Shown: one piece after another, positions 11,471 through 22,390 of the stretch | Layout: every line of letters starts with the position of its first letter | Position numbering within the stretch: position 1 is the stretch's first letter | Assembly: GCA_024509875.1 (NCBI GenBank) | Contig: JAMPIV010018984.1 | Span: 1-64,000, forward strand | Direction of reading: 5' to 3' | Length of the DNA stretch: 64,000 nt | DNA from: Oreohelix idahoensis | Lineage: Eukaryota; Mollusca; Gastropoda; Stylommatophora; Oreohelicidae | Notes under the pieces: generated by a model | The model's database searches: none | What the model was told of the DNA's origin: nothing | The model's input: only the letters and a program-made list of their open reading frames with translations | Made by a program: the position numbers and the translations under genes

Positions 11471-12811
11471 CCTTATGAGAATAAGGCAAACATTAACACA
11501 GAACTAAATGTTTTTGCCTATTTCTTGTCATTTCTCGGGGTGAGTAGACCATCTCGTATAATATATATTCATGTTAGCTTTTTATATATATCTGATAGGA
11601 ATGTGACTTTAATTCATTTTGAGGATTTCTCCCCGGTAATTTAATTCAGTGATAGTGTAGCGTGTCTACCGCCTTAGTTAAACGAGTGACGAAACAGTCA
11701 GGTGTCAATGTTATTTTTTACCATGGGTTAAAGGTAAACTTACGATAACAGATACTTACTAGGCGTAGAATCAGTCAGTACAGATGCTTACCATGGGTTA
11801 AGAGTTGGCTAAAATAACTGTCATTACTGTAAGGAAAGGTCAGAGGTGTGGGTTATTCACTTTAAAACTGAATAGTGAGATGCAGGCAATATAACACTGA
11901 ATTAAAGGTGATAGTCACTTATTCCTTTTTGATAGAAACTTCTAGTGGTTGGGTGTGAAATTTGATATGCTTACTTGTGTAGTCAGACACTAGTTATACT
12001 CTCACGGAAAACAGCCACCAGATGGAAATATAATTATATCTTATGATTCAGTCACAACTGTATTATTATAGCAAAAACATTGCATTTTCTATGTATTCAT
12101 TTGTGGACTGTTAATATTGTCCCCAAAAGGGACATACGACTTATTTTTGTAATGTCAAATGCTGTAATCTGTTTATGTAAATTCACTTAATGTTGTAAGA
12201 TGAATAGCATATCCATTCAGATGTAACTATAGGGTTAGGTTTCCTGTATGTTGAGTTGGGAGAAGAGGAGCAGATTTTGCTGTCAGAAAATTTACTGACA
12301 GGTACATGTGTGTACAAAATGTATTAGCCTATGCGGGCGCATGCTGATAATTAATAGAGTGGAAGGAACAGGAGGGAGACTTATATGGTTAAAGACAGCC
12401 CAAAACTATCATAGCAATGTTTACAATAAATTTAAATCCCATAGGGGAGCATAACCGTTTTGTATAACGTTAGTGTAATTTTATCGTTTGCTTGATGTAA
12501 AGGTCGTCTTTTTGGGTCTCAGTTTCAGGGATACCGGATTGCTAGAACAAGAATCTAGTCAGGCGAAGAACGTCACATTCTCTTCGATCTAGAGGATTTC
12601 TGGGTAACACCTAGCATTCACGAGGCGTCAACCCCAATACCTGAAACAAAACCCCTTTTTTTGTCAACGCCATTCTCTCTAAAGCGAAATTAAGCTCACG
12701 CAGTATGCAACGAGCCAACGCAAAATCTGAAATCATCTGTTGCAGTAGTAGTTTCCTACTGGCCTATTGGATTACCAGTCAGAGCATTGCGGCTTCCCGA
12801 TATCTTGTCAA
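11471..12811. other. No recognisable gene; weak internal duplication
   Basis: AT-rich sequence without a convincing ORF. The phrase 'taccatgggttaa' occurs twice, near 11719 and 11791, suggesting an old short tandem duplication. Nothing else stands out. Confidence 0.4.
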
Positions 12812-12977
12812 CAAGACAACAAGGAAGCTGAGACGCTTGGGAGTCATGACCCAAGTGGGCCCGCCCCCCTTAGAGTGTAAAGGAGTATATAGGGCCGAAA
12901 CACTTGTCGGACGGGGGGACTTCTTCTGATGATCAGATTGCTTCCTATTGTATCGCTCTGTAAAGAGTTTCCTATCA
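12812..12977 (+). repeat. 165-bp repeat G, first copy
   Basis: Nearly identical to 16540-16704: one indel (the extra A in 'caacaagg') and one substitution ('cctattg' versus 'cctgttg'). It contains an 8-bp hairpin, cgcttggg / cccaagtg with loop agtcatga, and the phrase 'ggccgaaacacttgtcgg'. A diverged third copy lies at about 54508-54669 with no LINE attached. Possibly a LINE 5' UTR or an independent dispersed repeat. Confidence 0.8.
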
Positions 12978-13123
12978 TAGTTACATGGTCAAACCAGTGA
13001 CAATCGGGAAAAGACCGATTGACTTCTGGAAAGACAGATGACACTGGGAAAGACTAGAAACCGGCTGACCGGGTTAGCACCCCGTAAGCTGTATTCAATT
13101 GCTATAGAACCCAAAAACGATAG

Positions 13124-16100
13124 ATGCCCCCAGGATTCACCGAAAGGGGGGGGGGGGAGAATGATGAATCCACAGGCGCCTCATTGGAATCGACCAGACC
13201 CGTTACACGGACTTCGAGCTCTGAACAACGGCTGGAGTTTCCATGTGCCTGTGGTAGGGAATTCTCTACTCAGAGAGGAATGAAAATCCACAGAACGAAA
13301 AAGGGGTGTGGGAGGTCATCAGGGGGAGATCAACAGCGCTCTGTCTCGACGGATAAGACGTTAGAAGAACGCAGCCAGGAGTCAATCCACAGTGCTGAGT
13401 ACATTCAAGTTGATCTGCCTGATGATGATCTCACACACTTCTTGGACGGGAAGAGAGATACAATAACCCACCACGAAAAAATAGAAGACAAATTAAAATA
13501 GAAGGAAGGGTTACGACAGGTTTGGGAGCACCTGAAAGGCCAACATAATGCCCTTTGTAGAGCAGAAAGGTTGTGCAGGAAGAAAAGGAAGACTCGAATG
13601 GATAGGGAAAGATTCTTCAGGGAGCCCTTCAAGTTTGCCAAAGAACTGTTTGAGCAGCCACGGTCGGGTACGCTAAACATCAGGAAAGAAGACCTGGAAG
13701 AACACCTTGGAATGACATATTCAGATGGTCGCAAAGATGAGCCGCTCAGCAGCATGGCAGGCCTTAAATGGCCGAGTAAGCCAGGAGCTGAATTTAACAC
13801 CAAGCCTCCAACGGTGCAAGAGGTAGAAAGCATTGTCCAGAAAGCTCGATGCAAGTCAGCTCCAGGTCCTAATGGTGTTCCATATGTGGTGTATAAGAGA
13901 TGCCCTGAGGTGCTCAAACGACTGCTTCGTTTACTGAAGAGTGCGTGGAAAACCCAGCTTGTAAGCAAGGAATGGAGAAAGGCGAACGGAGTCTACATCC
14001 CGAAGGAGCAAAATTCCACAGACATCAGTCAGTTCAGGCCAATCTCACTACTCAATGTGGAAGGGAAGATATTCTTCTCAGTGATGGCGAAAAGACTCAC
14101 TACATACCTCCTGGCAAATGGGTACATTGACACTACCATTCAGAAAGGAGGTATCCCAGGTACACCAGGATGTCTAGAGCATGCCACAATGATATGGGAA
14201 GCAATCCAAAAGGCAAAGTCTGACAGAACAAACCTCCATGTAATCTGGTTGGATTTAGCAAATGCTTATGGATCCGTTCCACACCAGATGTTGTGGCAGG
14301 CCCTAGAAATGTATCATGTTCCACAAGAGATTGCAGCAATGCTGAAGCTGTATTTCGCAGGGTTTGCTGTCAGATTTTCAACCAGAGAGTACACAACGAA
14401 GTGGATTGGCCTTGAAGTTGGAATTGCGATGGGATGAACAATCTCTCCGATACTATTCGTGATGGCTATGCAGGTAATCCTCAATGCGGCTGAAGGAATG
14501 GCTATAGGTCCAAAGCTCGGTGGAATGTGTCTCATGTCACCGCTCAAAGCATTCATGGATGACACAACAATTCTGACATCAGATGAACATCAGGCCCGGA
14601 GGATGTTAGCACGCCTGGATGAACTAGTCAGCTGGTGCAGAATGAGCTTCAAACCCAAGAAGTCGAGAAGCCTATCAGTCAGGAAAGGGAAGATAGCAGA
14701 GGTCATATTCACGGTTTCCAACCAAAGAATCCCTACTGTCATTGAGGAACCTGTTAAAAGTCTTGGCAGGGTGTACGATGCCTCATTAAAAGACTCAAAG
14801 GCAGTGCAACAGACAATAGAAATGGCAGACAGAGGGCTACAGATCATAGACCAAAGCAGACTCCTGGGGAAGTTCAAACTGTGGTGCCTCCAGTTCATGT
14901 TGATACCAAAGTTGCTGTGGCCACTGCTTATATATGAAATAAGCACAAGTACAGTGGAAGCCATAGAGCAGAAGGTCAACAAGTTCATGAGAAAATGGTT
15001 AGGAGTACCACCAGGTCTGTCAGATGTAGCACTGTACTGCAAAAAGTCAAAACTTCTGCTTCCTTTCAAGTCAGTTGTTGAAGAGTACAAAGTTGGAAAG
15101 GCAAGGCTTGCAATGATGCTACGCGAGTCAGCTGATGACGTGGTTAAGTCCATTCAGCCCACACTGAAAACGGGAAGGAAGTGGAAAGTGGAAGAAGCTG
15201 TTGATGCTGCCCAAGAGTCACTCAAACTGAGGGAGGTAATCGGATACACACAAACGAATAGACGGGGATTTGGTCATGGAGACATCCGCTGGTGGTCCAA
15301 GGTATCAAGCAGGGAGCGCAGAGACATGGTAGTTCAGGAGATACGAGAAGCTGAGAATGATAAGAGGTTGCAAAAAGCAGTGCAGCAGGTCCAACAAGGC
15401 CAATGGACTACATGGGAAGGAGCCCTGCAGAGGTCCTTGACATGGAATGATATATGGCATATGGCACCTCTTAGGCTCAGCTTCGTTGTCAGATCACTGT
15501 ATGACCTGCTGGAATCGGCCACCAACCTTGTGAAATGGGGAAAGTCGGATGATGAGCAGTGCCCCCTGTGCCAGGGGAGGCAGACACTTGAACACGTGCT
15601 CTCAGCGTGTAAGGTGTCATTAGGGCAAGGGCGATACACTTGGCGCGATAACAAAGTGCTAAATGAGCTTGCTGCGACAATAGATCTGGCAAGAATGAAG
15701 GCGAATAGCAAAGTCCGGCCAGACACCGCAAACACATACTTTCTGAGGGCAGGAAAGTCAGCACACCCCAAACCGAATAAACCTGGTAGCAGTTTACCAT
15801 CTCTTCTTGATTGTGCAAATGATTGGGAGATGGCGGTAGACCTACCTGGACGAGAAACATATCCAGAGAGTATCCGAAAATCGCGGAGACGGCCGGATAT
15901 AGTGCTTCATTCTGCAGCAACGCTTCAGGTCATACTGATTGAACTGACCGTGCCATTTGAATCCAGATTAGATGAGCAACATTCGTTCAAAGCGGCCAAG
16001 TATAGTGATCTGGCCGCGGATCTGAGACACGATGGGTTCACTGCAAGGGTCATGGCTGTTGAAGTGGGTGCAAGAGGGCTTGTGGCTGCATCAGTGTATG

Positions 16101-16225
16101 ATCTATTGAAACTGTTGGGGCTGAGGGGACAGTCGAGAACAAGGGCCCTGAAGAGGCTTAGTGAAACTGCCGAAAAGGCATCAGGCTGGCTGTGGAACAA
16201 GCGCAATGGGGAATGGAGATCGTAA
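13124..16225 (+). pseudogene. R2-group LINE polyprotein: zinc finger, RT, RLE (two in-frame stops)
   Basis: One frame of about 1,033 codons, interrupted only by TAG (13499-13501) and TGA (14435-14437). The latter sits inside the RT motif that normally reads G-C-x-x-S-P, so it looks like TGC changed to TGA. N-terminus: a C2H2-type finger, 'CACGREFSTQRGMKIHRTKK'. RT: 'SAPGPNGVPYVVYK', 'FRPISLLNVEGKIFFSVMAK', 'VIWLDLANAYGSVPHQML', catalytic FMDD in 'KAFMDDTTILTS'. C-terminus: 'CPLCQGRQTLEHVLSAC' (Cys-Cys-His-Cys) and an endonuclease segment 'RRPDIVLHS...ILIELTVPFE...KYSDLAADLR' with the RPD and E-x-T pattern of restriction-like endonucleases. A HERO-type assignment is my best guess. The start at 13124 is the first Met in frame; the G-run at about 13145 may hide an upstream extension. 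Confidence 0.85.
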
Positions 16226-16539
16226 CAATAAACGCTGCGGTACAGAAAACACCAGGAATTTTTCTAAGTCCACAATACGCTGAGGTTTGTGGTGGACTAG
16301 TGAACGGGCTGCGACTCAGGGGCGACAAGCGGTGTATACTATAAGGGGTGTCAGTATCAAAAGTCCAGTGGGGAACGCGCAGTGGCGACTCGTTGACTTC
16401 GCGCTGGTGTCTCAGTGTGTGCGACGGAACGAACGGAATAATTTGTCTTCTCTTTGTTACTTTCACAATTGCCTCCACGGCTGGCGGAGTTGTGGAATTT
16501 AAAGTTGCTACCATAAGTGAAATGGGTTCATTTTCGATG

Positions 16540-16704
16540 CAAGACAACAGGAAGCTGAGACGCTTGGGAGTCATGACCCAAGTGGGCCCGCCCCCCTTAG
16601 AGTGTAAAGGAGTATATAGGGCCGAAACACTTGTCGGACGGGGGGACTTCTTCTGATGATCAGATTGCTTCCTGTTGTATCGCTCTGTAAAGAGTTTCCT
16701 ATCA
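16540..16704 (+). repeat. 165-bp repeat G, second copy
   Basis: Direct repeat of 12812-12977 placed directly after the LINE 3' region. Beyond 16704 the sequence differs completely from what follows the first copy, so the second copy has no attached ORF. Confidence 0.85.
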
Positions 16705-16924
16705 GCCCAGCGTCTATAGCAGAATTTAAAATCACCAGCTTGTGTGTGCTTAAACGGAGCGCGCAGTCAAATCACAGTTCAAACCAGCCCAAACCGGATT
16801 ACTACCAAGTACGCAAGATTCCAGTGCCGGATAAGAGCGCAAAGGAACCATTTGTCCTCAAGTAACTTCGTCTTGTGTGTAGTTCTGGGTTATGAAAAAA
16901 CCTCGCCCTTATGAGCGGTCAGCA

Positions 16925-17365
16925 GGAGATAGACAGAGTTCCAGTCCCCCTCGCGCAATTAGGGGTCACCAAAGTTAGCACCTACATGGAAAGTTAATTA
17001 GGTTATTCTATCATCTTGAAGGATATATACACGTAAGACACTTTCCGGAGCCAACGTTTGCACCTACAGGGAAGTTATGTATTTTATTTCATCATCGTGA
17101 AGGATATCTACACGTAAGACACTTTCTGGAGCTAGCGCCTTTGGTCCCACGAAAGCGGACAGACTGACACTCAGTTTATTCATTTGGTAAACCAGGGAGA
17201 GAGAGACAGAGTCTTCCAGTCCACCTCGCGCAATTAGGGGTCACCAATGATAGCACCTACAACGAAAGTTATGTATGTTATTCCATCACCTTGAAGGATA
17301 CCTACATGTAAGACACTTTCTGGAACTATTGTATTTGGTCCCACGAAAGCGGACGGACTGACATT
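16925..17365 (+). repeat. Diverged tandem repeats
   Basis: A segment beginning 'ctcgcgcaattaggggtcac' occurs at about 16949 and 17225. A unit of about 85 bases containing 'gtaagacactttc' and 'gcacctac' occurs three times (ending near 17046, 17126 and 17318). 'ggtcccacgaaagcggac' occurs twice. No coding content. Confidence 0.75.
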
Positions 17366-17877
17366 CTGTTTATTTATTTCTCTGTGTTTCTACAGGTTTC
17401 ATGTTGGTGGTCTGTGTGTTCGTTGGTGTGTATTTTCATATTTGCAATTATTGATGATTATTGATGTAATTTTATGCTGTGTGTGCTGATATGCATGATT
17501 TTCATACATTTCTTCTTTAATAGATTTTACTCATTTATTAATGCGCTGTTCACGACCCTTCCATCCATAATTTACATGTTTAGCTCTTTACTATAGTCTA
17601 TAGTTTTGATAAGAGAAAAGAGAGAGAGCAGGAGGTGCTTAGACTGTATAAGTGGGTTGAGGCTTGGAGTGAGAGATAAATTTTTTTATAAATCTTCTTC
17701 CAGGTTGTCTCACGTCCACCTCCTATTTACACCTTTTCTATGTGTAATCTATAATTCTGCCAGTTCACTATCATTGTCGATTTCACTACTATTGTCCAAC
17801 TGGACGAATACTCTTACTCTTAAACTCAACCACGACAGTCAGAAAAGGCGAAAACAAAAATAAGAAGGGTCACTACA
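17366..17877. other. No recognisable gene
   Basis: T-rich sequence with no convincing ORF or repeat structure. It leads into LINE fragment H2. Confidence 0.4.
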
Positions 17878-18106
17878 GGAGACTTGTTGCTCCCTGATGA
17901 CGTTGCAATCGTCACTCAAAGTCAACAGGAGCTTCAGAGTGTGATGAATTGCTTCACCCAAGCATGCAAGGACTTTGGCCTCACATTAAGTCTAAAGAAA
18001 ACAAATGTGCTGGGTCAGGATGTAAATGTTGCACTACTTATCACTATCGATAACTATGAATTGGCAGGGAGGCACTACTTCACGTACCTGAAATCTACCA
18101 TCAACA

Positions 18107-18195
<89 letters not shown>

Positions 18196-18870
18196 ACACA
18201 TAAATTGACAGCCGCATTGGCAAAGCTGCGGCCACTTTTGCCCGCCTCACAACGCGTGTTTGGGGAAACTCCACACTCACAATGAAGACCAAAGCTGCGG
18301 TATATAACGCCTGCATTATCAACACATTTCTATATGGCGGCGATCCATGGGCAACCTTTGCTAAGCAAGAAAGGTTCAATATCTTCCATGTACTATATCT
18401 ACGCCACATCCTCGGTATTCTGTGCAAGGACAAAGTGACAAAGGTCGAGGTGTTGTCACGTGCTGGCCTTCAACGCATGTATACATTGCTTAGACACTGT
18501 AGACTACGTTAGCTTGGCCATGTCCGCCGCATCGAAGATGGTCGGATCCCGAAAGAAATCTTCTTTGGACAACCGGCAGATGGCAAAAGAACATCAGGAC
18601 GACAGCAGCTGAGGTTCAAAGATGTGTGAAAGTGATACATGACAGCAATTCGCTTAAATCCAGCAACCTGGGAGGATGAAGATGCCGATCGCACCAAATG
18701 GCGATGCTCTCTAAGGCGCCATCTCAGACTGGGCGAAAAGAAGCTCCCTCGGCAAGCAGAAGAAAGAAGAAAACGTCAAAAGGAACATCAGGACAAAAAA
18801 ACAGCTGAGGACTGTCACCCCAGGGGCGAATCCCCACAGTCAGTTACGACTGAAGGAGTTATTACTATTA
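17878..18870 (+). pseudogene. LINE family H, RT C-terminal fragment H2
   Basis: Begins at the RT catalytic motif, here 'LLLPDDVAIVTQS' (FADD changed to LPDD). It continues 'FGLTLSLKKTNVLGQD', 'FTYLKSTINN' (family FTYLGSTI), then a (CT)n run, then 'KAAVYNACIINTFLYGGDPW' (family LLYGSETW), 'LRHILGILCKDKVT', 'LGHVRRIEDGRIPKEIFFGQ' and 'TSGRQQLRFKDV'. All are ordered landmarks of the C-terminal half of an APE-type LINE related to H1 at 11 kb. Stops occur at 18284 and 18510, and the frame changes more than once. No 3' tail or duplication was found. Confidence 0.8.
18112..18193. repeat. (CT)n microsatellite inside LINE H2
   Basis: About 41 CT units lie exactly where related LINE proteins have an Asn-Leu-Ser-Leu stretch, and coding similarity resumes right after it. 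Confidence 0.95.
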
Positions 18871-19302
18871 TTTGTTAAAGTTAAAACTCCTTCGTGGACA
18901 GCTTATATTAATATTATAATCTCAGCTAAAAAAAAAAGCGGATAACTTGTTATTACATTTAACTGTTTAAAACTGCTTGTAATTATACATTTGTTTTTTT
19001 TCAAATACTGTTGATCTGAAATCAAATGTATTTCTAGGTGGTTCAATGCAGGAGTCCCTTTCTTAGCAGCTGGATAATGATTACGAAGAGTAACCATTCA
19101 TTAAGAACAACCTCAGTTTGTAACCATTACATTTTTGCGGATTTTCTCTCAAGTTTATTTTTATTATTTTATAAAACTTTGTCATCAATGAGAATTAAAG
19201 CTGCATATATTTATTTCATTTTTTAATGATCTGAAATTAAGTAAGGTCAAAATGAGCCATGTTTTTTTTTTACAAATTCTGCAACACTTGAGCAGCAAGC
19301 AG
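18871..19302. other. No recognisable gene
   Basis: AT-rich sequence with no coding or repeat signal; ends at the start of the 33-bp satellite. Confidence 0.4.
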
Positions 19303-20525
19303 TTATTGTAAAAGCTTGATTAAATCAACATTGGTTAATGGTAAAAGCTTGATTAAATCAACATTAGTTTATTGTAAAAGCTTGATTAAATCAACATTAG
19401 TTTATTGTAAAAGCGTGATTAAATAAACATTAGTTTATTGTAAAAGCGTGATTAAATCAACATTAGTTTATTGTAAAAGCGTGATTAAATAAACATTAGT
19501 TTATTGTAAAAGCGTGATTAAATCAACATTAGTTTATTGTAAAAGCTTGATTAAATCAACATTAGTTTATTGTAAAAGCTTGGTTAAATCAACATTAGTT
19601 TATTGTAAAAGCTTGATTAAATCAACATTAGTTTATTGTAAAAGTTTGATTAAATCAACATTAATTTATTATAAAAGCTTGATTAAGTCAAAATTAGTTT
19701 ATTGTAAAAGCTTGATTAAATCAATATTGGTTAATGGTAAAAGCTTGATTAAATCAACATTAGTTTATTGTAAAAGCTTGATTAAATGAACGTTAGTTTA
19801 TTGTAAAAGCTTGATTAAATCAACATTAGTTTATTGTAAAAGCTTGATTAAATCAACATTAATTTATTATAAAAGCTTGATTAAGTCAAAATTAGTTTAT
19901 TATAAAAGCTTTATTAAATCAACATTAGTTTATTGTAAAAGCGTGATTAAATAAACATTAGTTTATTGTAAAAGCGTGATTAAATCAACATTAGTTTATT
20001 GTAAAAGCGTGATTAAATAAACATTAGTTTATTGTAAAAGCGTGATTAAATCAACATTAGTTTATTGTAAAAGCTTGATTAAATCAACATTAATTTATTA
20101 TAAAAGCTTGATTAAGTCAAAATTAGTTTATTATAAAAGCTTGATTAAATCAACATTAGTTTATTGTAAAAGCTTGATTAAATCAACATTAGTTTATTGT
20201 AAAAGCTTGATTAAATCAAAATTAGTTTATTATAAAAGCTTGATTAAATCAACATTAGTTTATTGTAAAAGCTTGATTAAATGAACGTTAGTTTATTGTA
20301 AAAGCTTGATTAAATCAACATTAGTTTATTGTAAAAGCTTGATTAAATGAACGTTAGTTTATTGTAAAAGCTTGATTAAATCAACATTAGTTTATTGTAA
20401 AAGCTTGATTAAATCAAAATTAGTTTATTATAAAAGCTTGATTAAATCAACATTAGTTTATTGTCAAAGCTTGATTAAATGAACGTTAATTTATTGAAAA
20501 AGCTTGATTAAATCAACATTAGTTC
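19303..20525 (+). repeat. 33-bp satellite array, about 37 copies
   Basis: The unit is gtaaaagcttgattaaatca followed by acattagtttatt. Variants (gcgtgatt, ataaac, aagtcaaaat, atgaacg) are not random. A block of four 'gcgtgatt' units with alternating ataaac/atcaac occurs at about 19411-19542 and again 528 bases (16 units) later. Because 33 is divisible by three, long repetitive reading frames (19514-19789, 20042-20284) arise without being genes. Confidence 0.95.
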
Positions 20526-21701
20526 ATGTCAAAGATTGTTATTTGCCCTACGTTAGTTCATTAGCTTACAAACGACTGCATTCTTTCTTTTTACTTATAC
20601 AAAAGAAAAACTGGGAGACAAAAAAAAAGGAGAGGTTTAAGAGATATGTAAGAGGGTTTTTGTGAAGAAATGTGGGAAGGTGAGGAGGGGTGATAAAATT
20701 TGGTAAAGTTTGCGTGACGTCATATGTGGACGACACCTAAGAGTGAACTATTGAATGTTTGAAAATAAGACGTGGTTTCAATTCACACGGTGGATTTTCA
20801 ACGATTGCCAGTGAGAAATCATAGACAAGAAAGCGGTTTAATGCCAGGCATGACATGCTCGTAATATTGTTTAAGACGGACCTTTAAATATCTAACCTTA
20901 CCGACCGAAAGCAATACCAACCATCTCATTAAGGTCATTTAGTTATTGTTAAGTTTATTATTATTATTTTTTTTTTTTTTTTGTATGTGGAGGAACTGGC
21001 TAGAAATAAAGTCCCTGTAGTAACATCTTAATTAAGTCTTAACTAGATCGTTGATGAATTTCGGGAAGAACTGGGAAGGATGAACTTAAAGTTTATTCTC
21101 TTGAGAAGGTTTGAGGGCACACAGGTTTAGAACCTCTGGTACAAACATGAAAGCTGCAACCGACGAATGCCGTATTATCACACAATCCCAACCCTGTACA
21201 AAAACTAAAGAAATACGGAACAAGAAGAAGCGTAGAACAACACCTTTATAGAAACATTTTTCGTAATTTAATTTCCTGCTCTTTTATGGGTGGACAACTG
21301 CATGTGTAATTTCATTTTCGAGGACATTCCTCACAGCCAAATCATTCCCATGACTGGCCCGTGGAGCTATCGGTAAATTAATCTTGTTTATACAGAAAAG
21401 ATAAATCACGTGATTTATGCACAAATATGGAAGTCCCAAGGTTCTGTAGACAGACTTACATAATGAATGAAGGATAGAAAGACAACAAATAAATAAACCC
21501 ATAAAACAGACAAGCAAAGAGAACAAACAAACAAACGACCGAACGAACGAACTAACAAACGAAAGAACGTAAGACCAGCGTCTTTTTGGCCTTCCATTCT
21601 TCTCTTCTCCTTTAGGCTGCACGTTAAAACATGACTGAGTACACTGCTCTTATGTCCAAGTTGTCTAATACGTTTTAAAAGCTAGTAATGCAATTTAAAT
21701 T
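20526..21701. other. No recognisable gene
   Basis: Contains a T-run (20968-20982) and an 'aacaaacgaacgaac'-type simple repeat near 21510-21560. No coding family or transposon end was recognised. Confidence 0.4.
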
Positions 21702-21710
21702 AGGCAAATA

Positions 21711-22195
21711 TGGGGTCAGAGTGGCTAAGAGGTATGGCGCCCGCTTCGAATTATAAAGGTACCAGGTTCGATTCCAAGTGAGGGAATATAATTTATGGAA
21801 ATATTTTTTGTTAGAACCAGTGGTCCTAATGATGTCATACTCCCCCCTGCCTCCTGAGCAGTGAGATCGGATGCCTAGCCTTATCGGATAAGGGCGGAAA
21901 AATAGGAAGTCCCATGTTTAGGTTACGCACGTTAAAAATCCCACTGCAGTTGGAAATCGTAAAGAGGTGGCCATACGCCGCTGCCCTGGCAAAATTTAAA
22001 AATCAGGAAACCTACCCACCACAAAATCATTTATAGAATGTGTGATTCCTATGTACACACATTATGATTTTCGCCGGTGCTACGGAGTTCGTGCACTGTG
22101 CTGCGATCTTCTTTGCATGATCTAAGTGAGGAGATCGGAGCACTGATTGAGTTGTCCGTGTGCAATGAAGATAGTCATTAAAACCAAACCAAACC
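21711..22195 (+). mobile_element. tRNA-derived SINE, family E, copy E1
   Basis: The head resembles a tRNA gene with RNA polymerase III promoter boxes: A-box 'tggctaagaggtatggc' and a perfect B-box 'ggttcgattcc' (near 21766). The body has a conserved 'gcacgttaaaaatcccac' core and a 3' tail of aaacc repeats. It is flanked by near-identical 9-bp duplications, aggcaaata (21702-21710) and aggcaaaca (22196-22204). Related copies: E2 at 28910, E3 at 54814 and fragment E4 at 29808. Only E1 keeps the whole tRNA head. Confidence 0.88.
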
Positions 22196-22228
22196 AGGCA
22201 AACAATTTAATTCTTAAATGAATGTTAG

Positions 22229-22358
22229 TAAGCAAAGGCACAACATGCCAATCACCTGTTTGTCTTAAGATCTGATTACAAGATACCACACAGAGACATT
22301 GTGTTGTCTGGCAAACCTCTACACCCCAAGGTAGTAGATGAAGGACTAAGAAGAAGAA
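22229..22358 (+). mobile_element. Miniature, internally deleted derivative of RTE LINE C
   Basis: Its first 45 bases ('gcaaaggcacaacatgccaa'...) match the 5' UTR of LINE C4 at 33594. Its last part ('ctggcaaacctctacacccc'...'gactaag') matches the 3' end of C4. Everything between is deleted, and it ends in (AAG)n. Flanked by gaatgttag at 22220-22228 and 22359-22367. Non-coding; probably moved in trans by the full-length LINE. Confidence 0.75.
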
Positions 22359-22390
22359 GAATGTTAGCAAACTATGAAGATTAGTAGATC

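Larger units (their letters stand above)
12812..16539 (+). mobile_element. RLE-type (R2-group) non-LTR retrotransposon
   Basis: Contains a single long ORF (13124-16225) with an N-terminal zinc finger, RT, a CCHC-like finger and a PD-(D/E)XK endonuclease, the architecture of R2/R4/HERO-type LINEs. It is preceded by a 166-bp sequence (12812-12977) that recurs immediately after its 3' region (16540-16704). The 3' UTR (16226-16539) has no poly(A). The repeat layout could be a head-to-tail arrangement in which 16540 is the 5' end of a second, truncated copy. Confidence 0.75.

Noticed and set aside
12900..12977. Hammerhead ribozyme suggested by 'ctgatgat' and 'cgaaac' in repeat G
   Set aside because: The order and spacing of the core elements do not fit a hammerhead; left only as a general structured-RNA idea.
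14590..15771. Long minus-strand ORFs (187 and 145 codons) opposite the R2-group LINE
   Set aside because: Shadows of the plus-strand RT/endonuclease frame, without family similarity.
19514..20284. Repetitive ORFs of the form IKSTLVYCKSL
   Set aside because: Direct product of the 33-bp satellite (a multiple of three).
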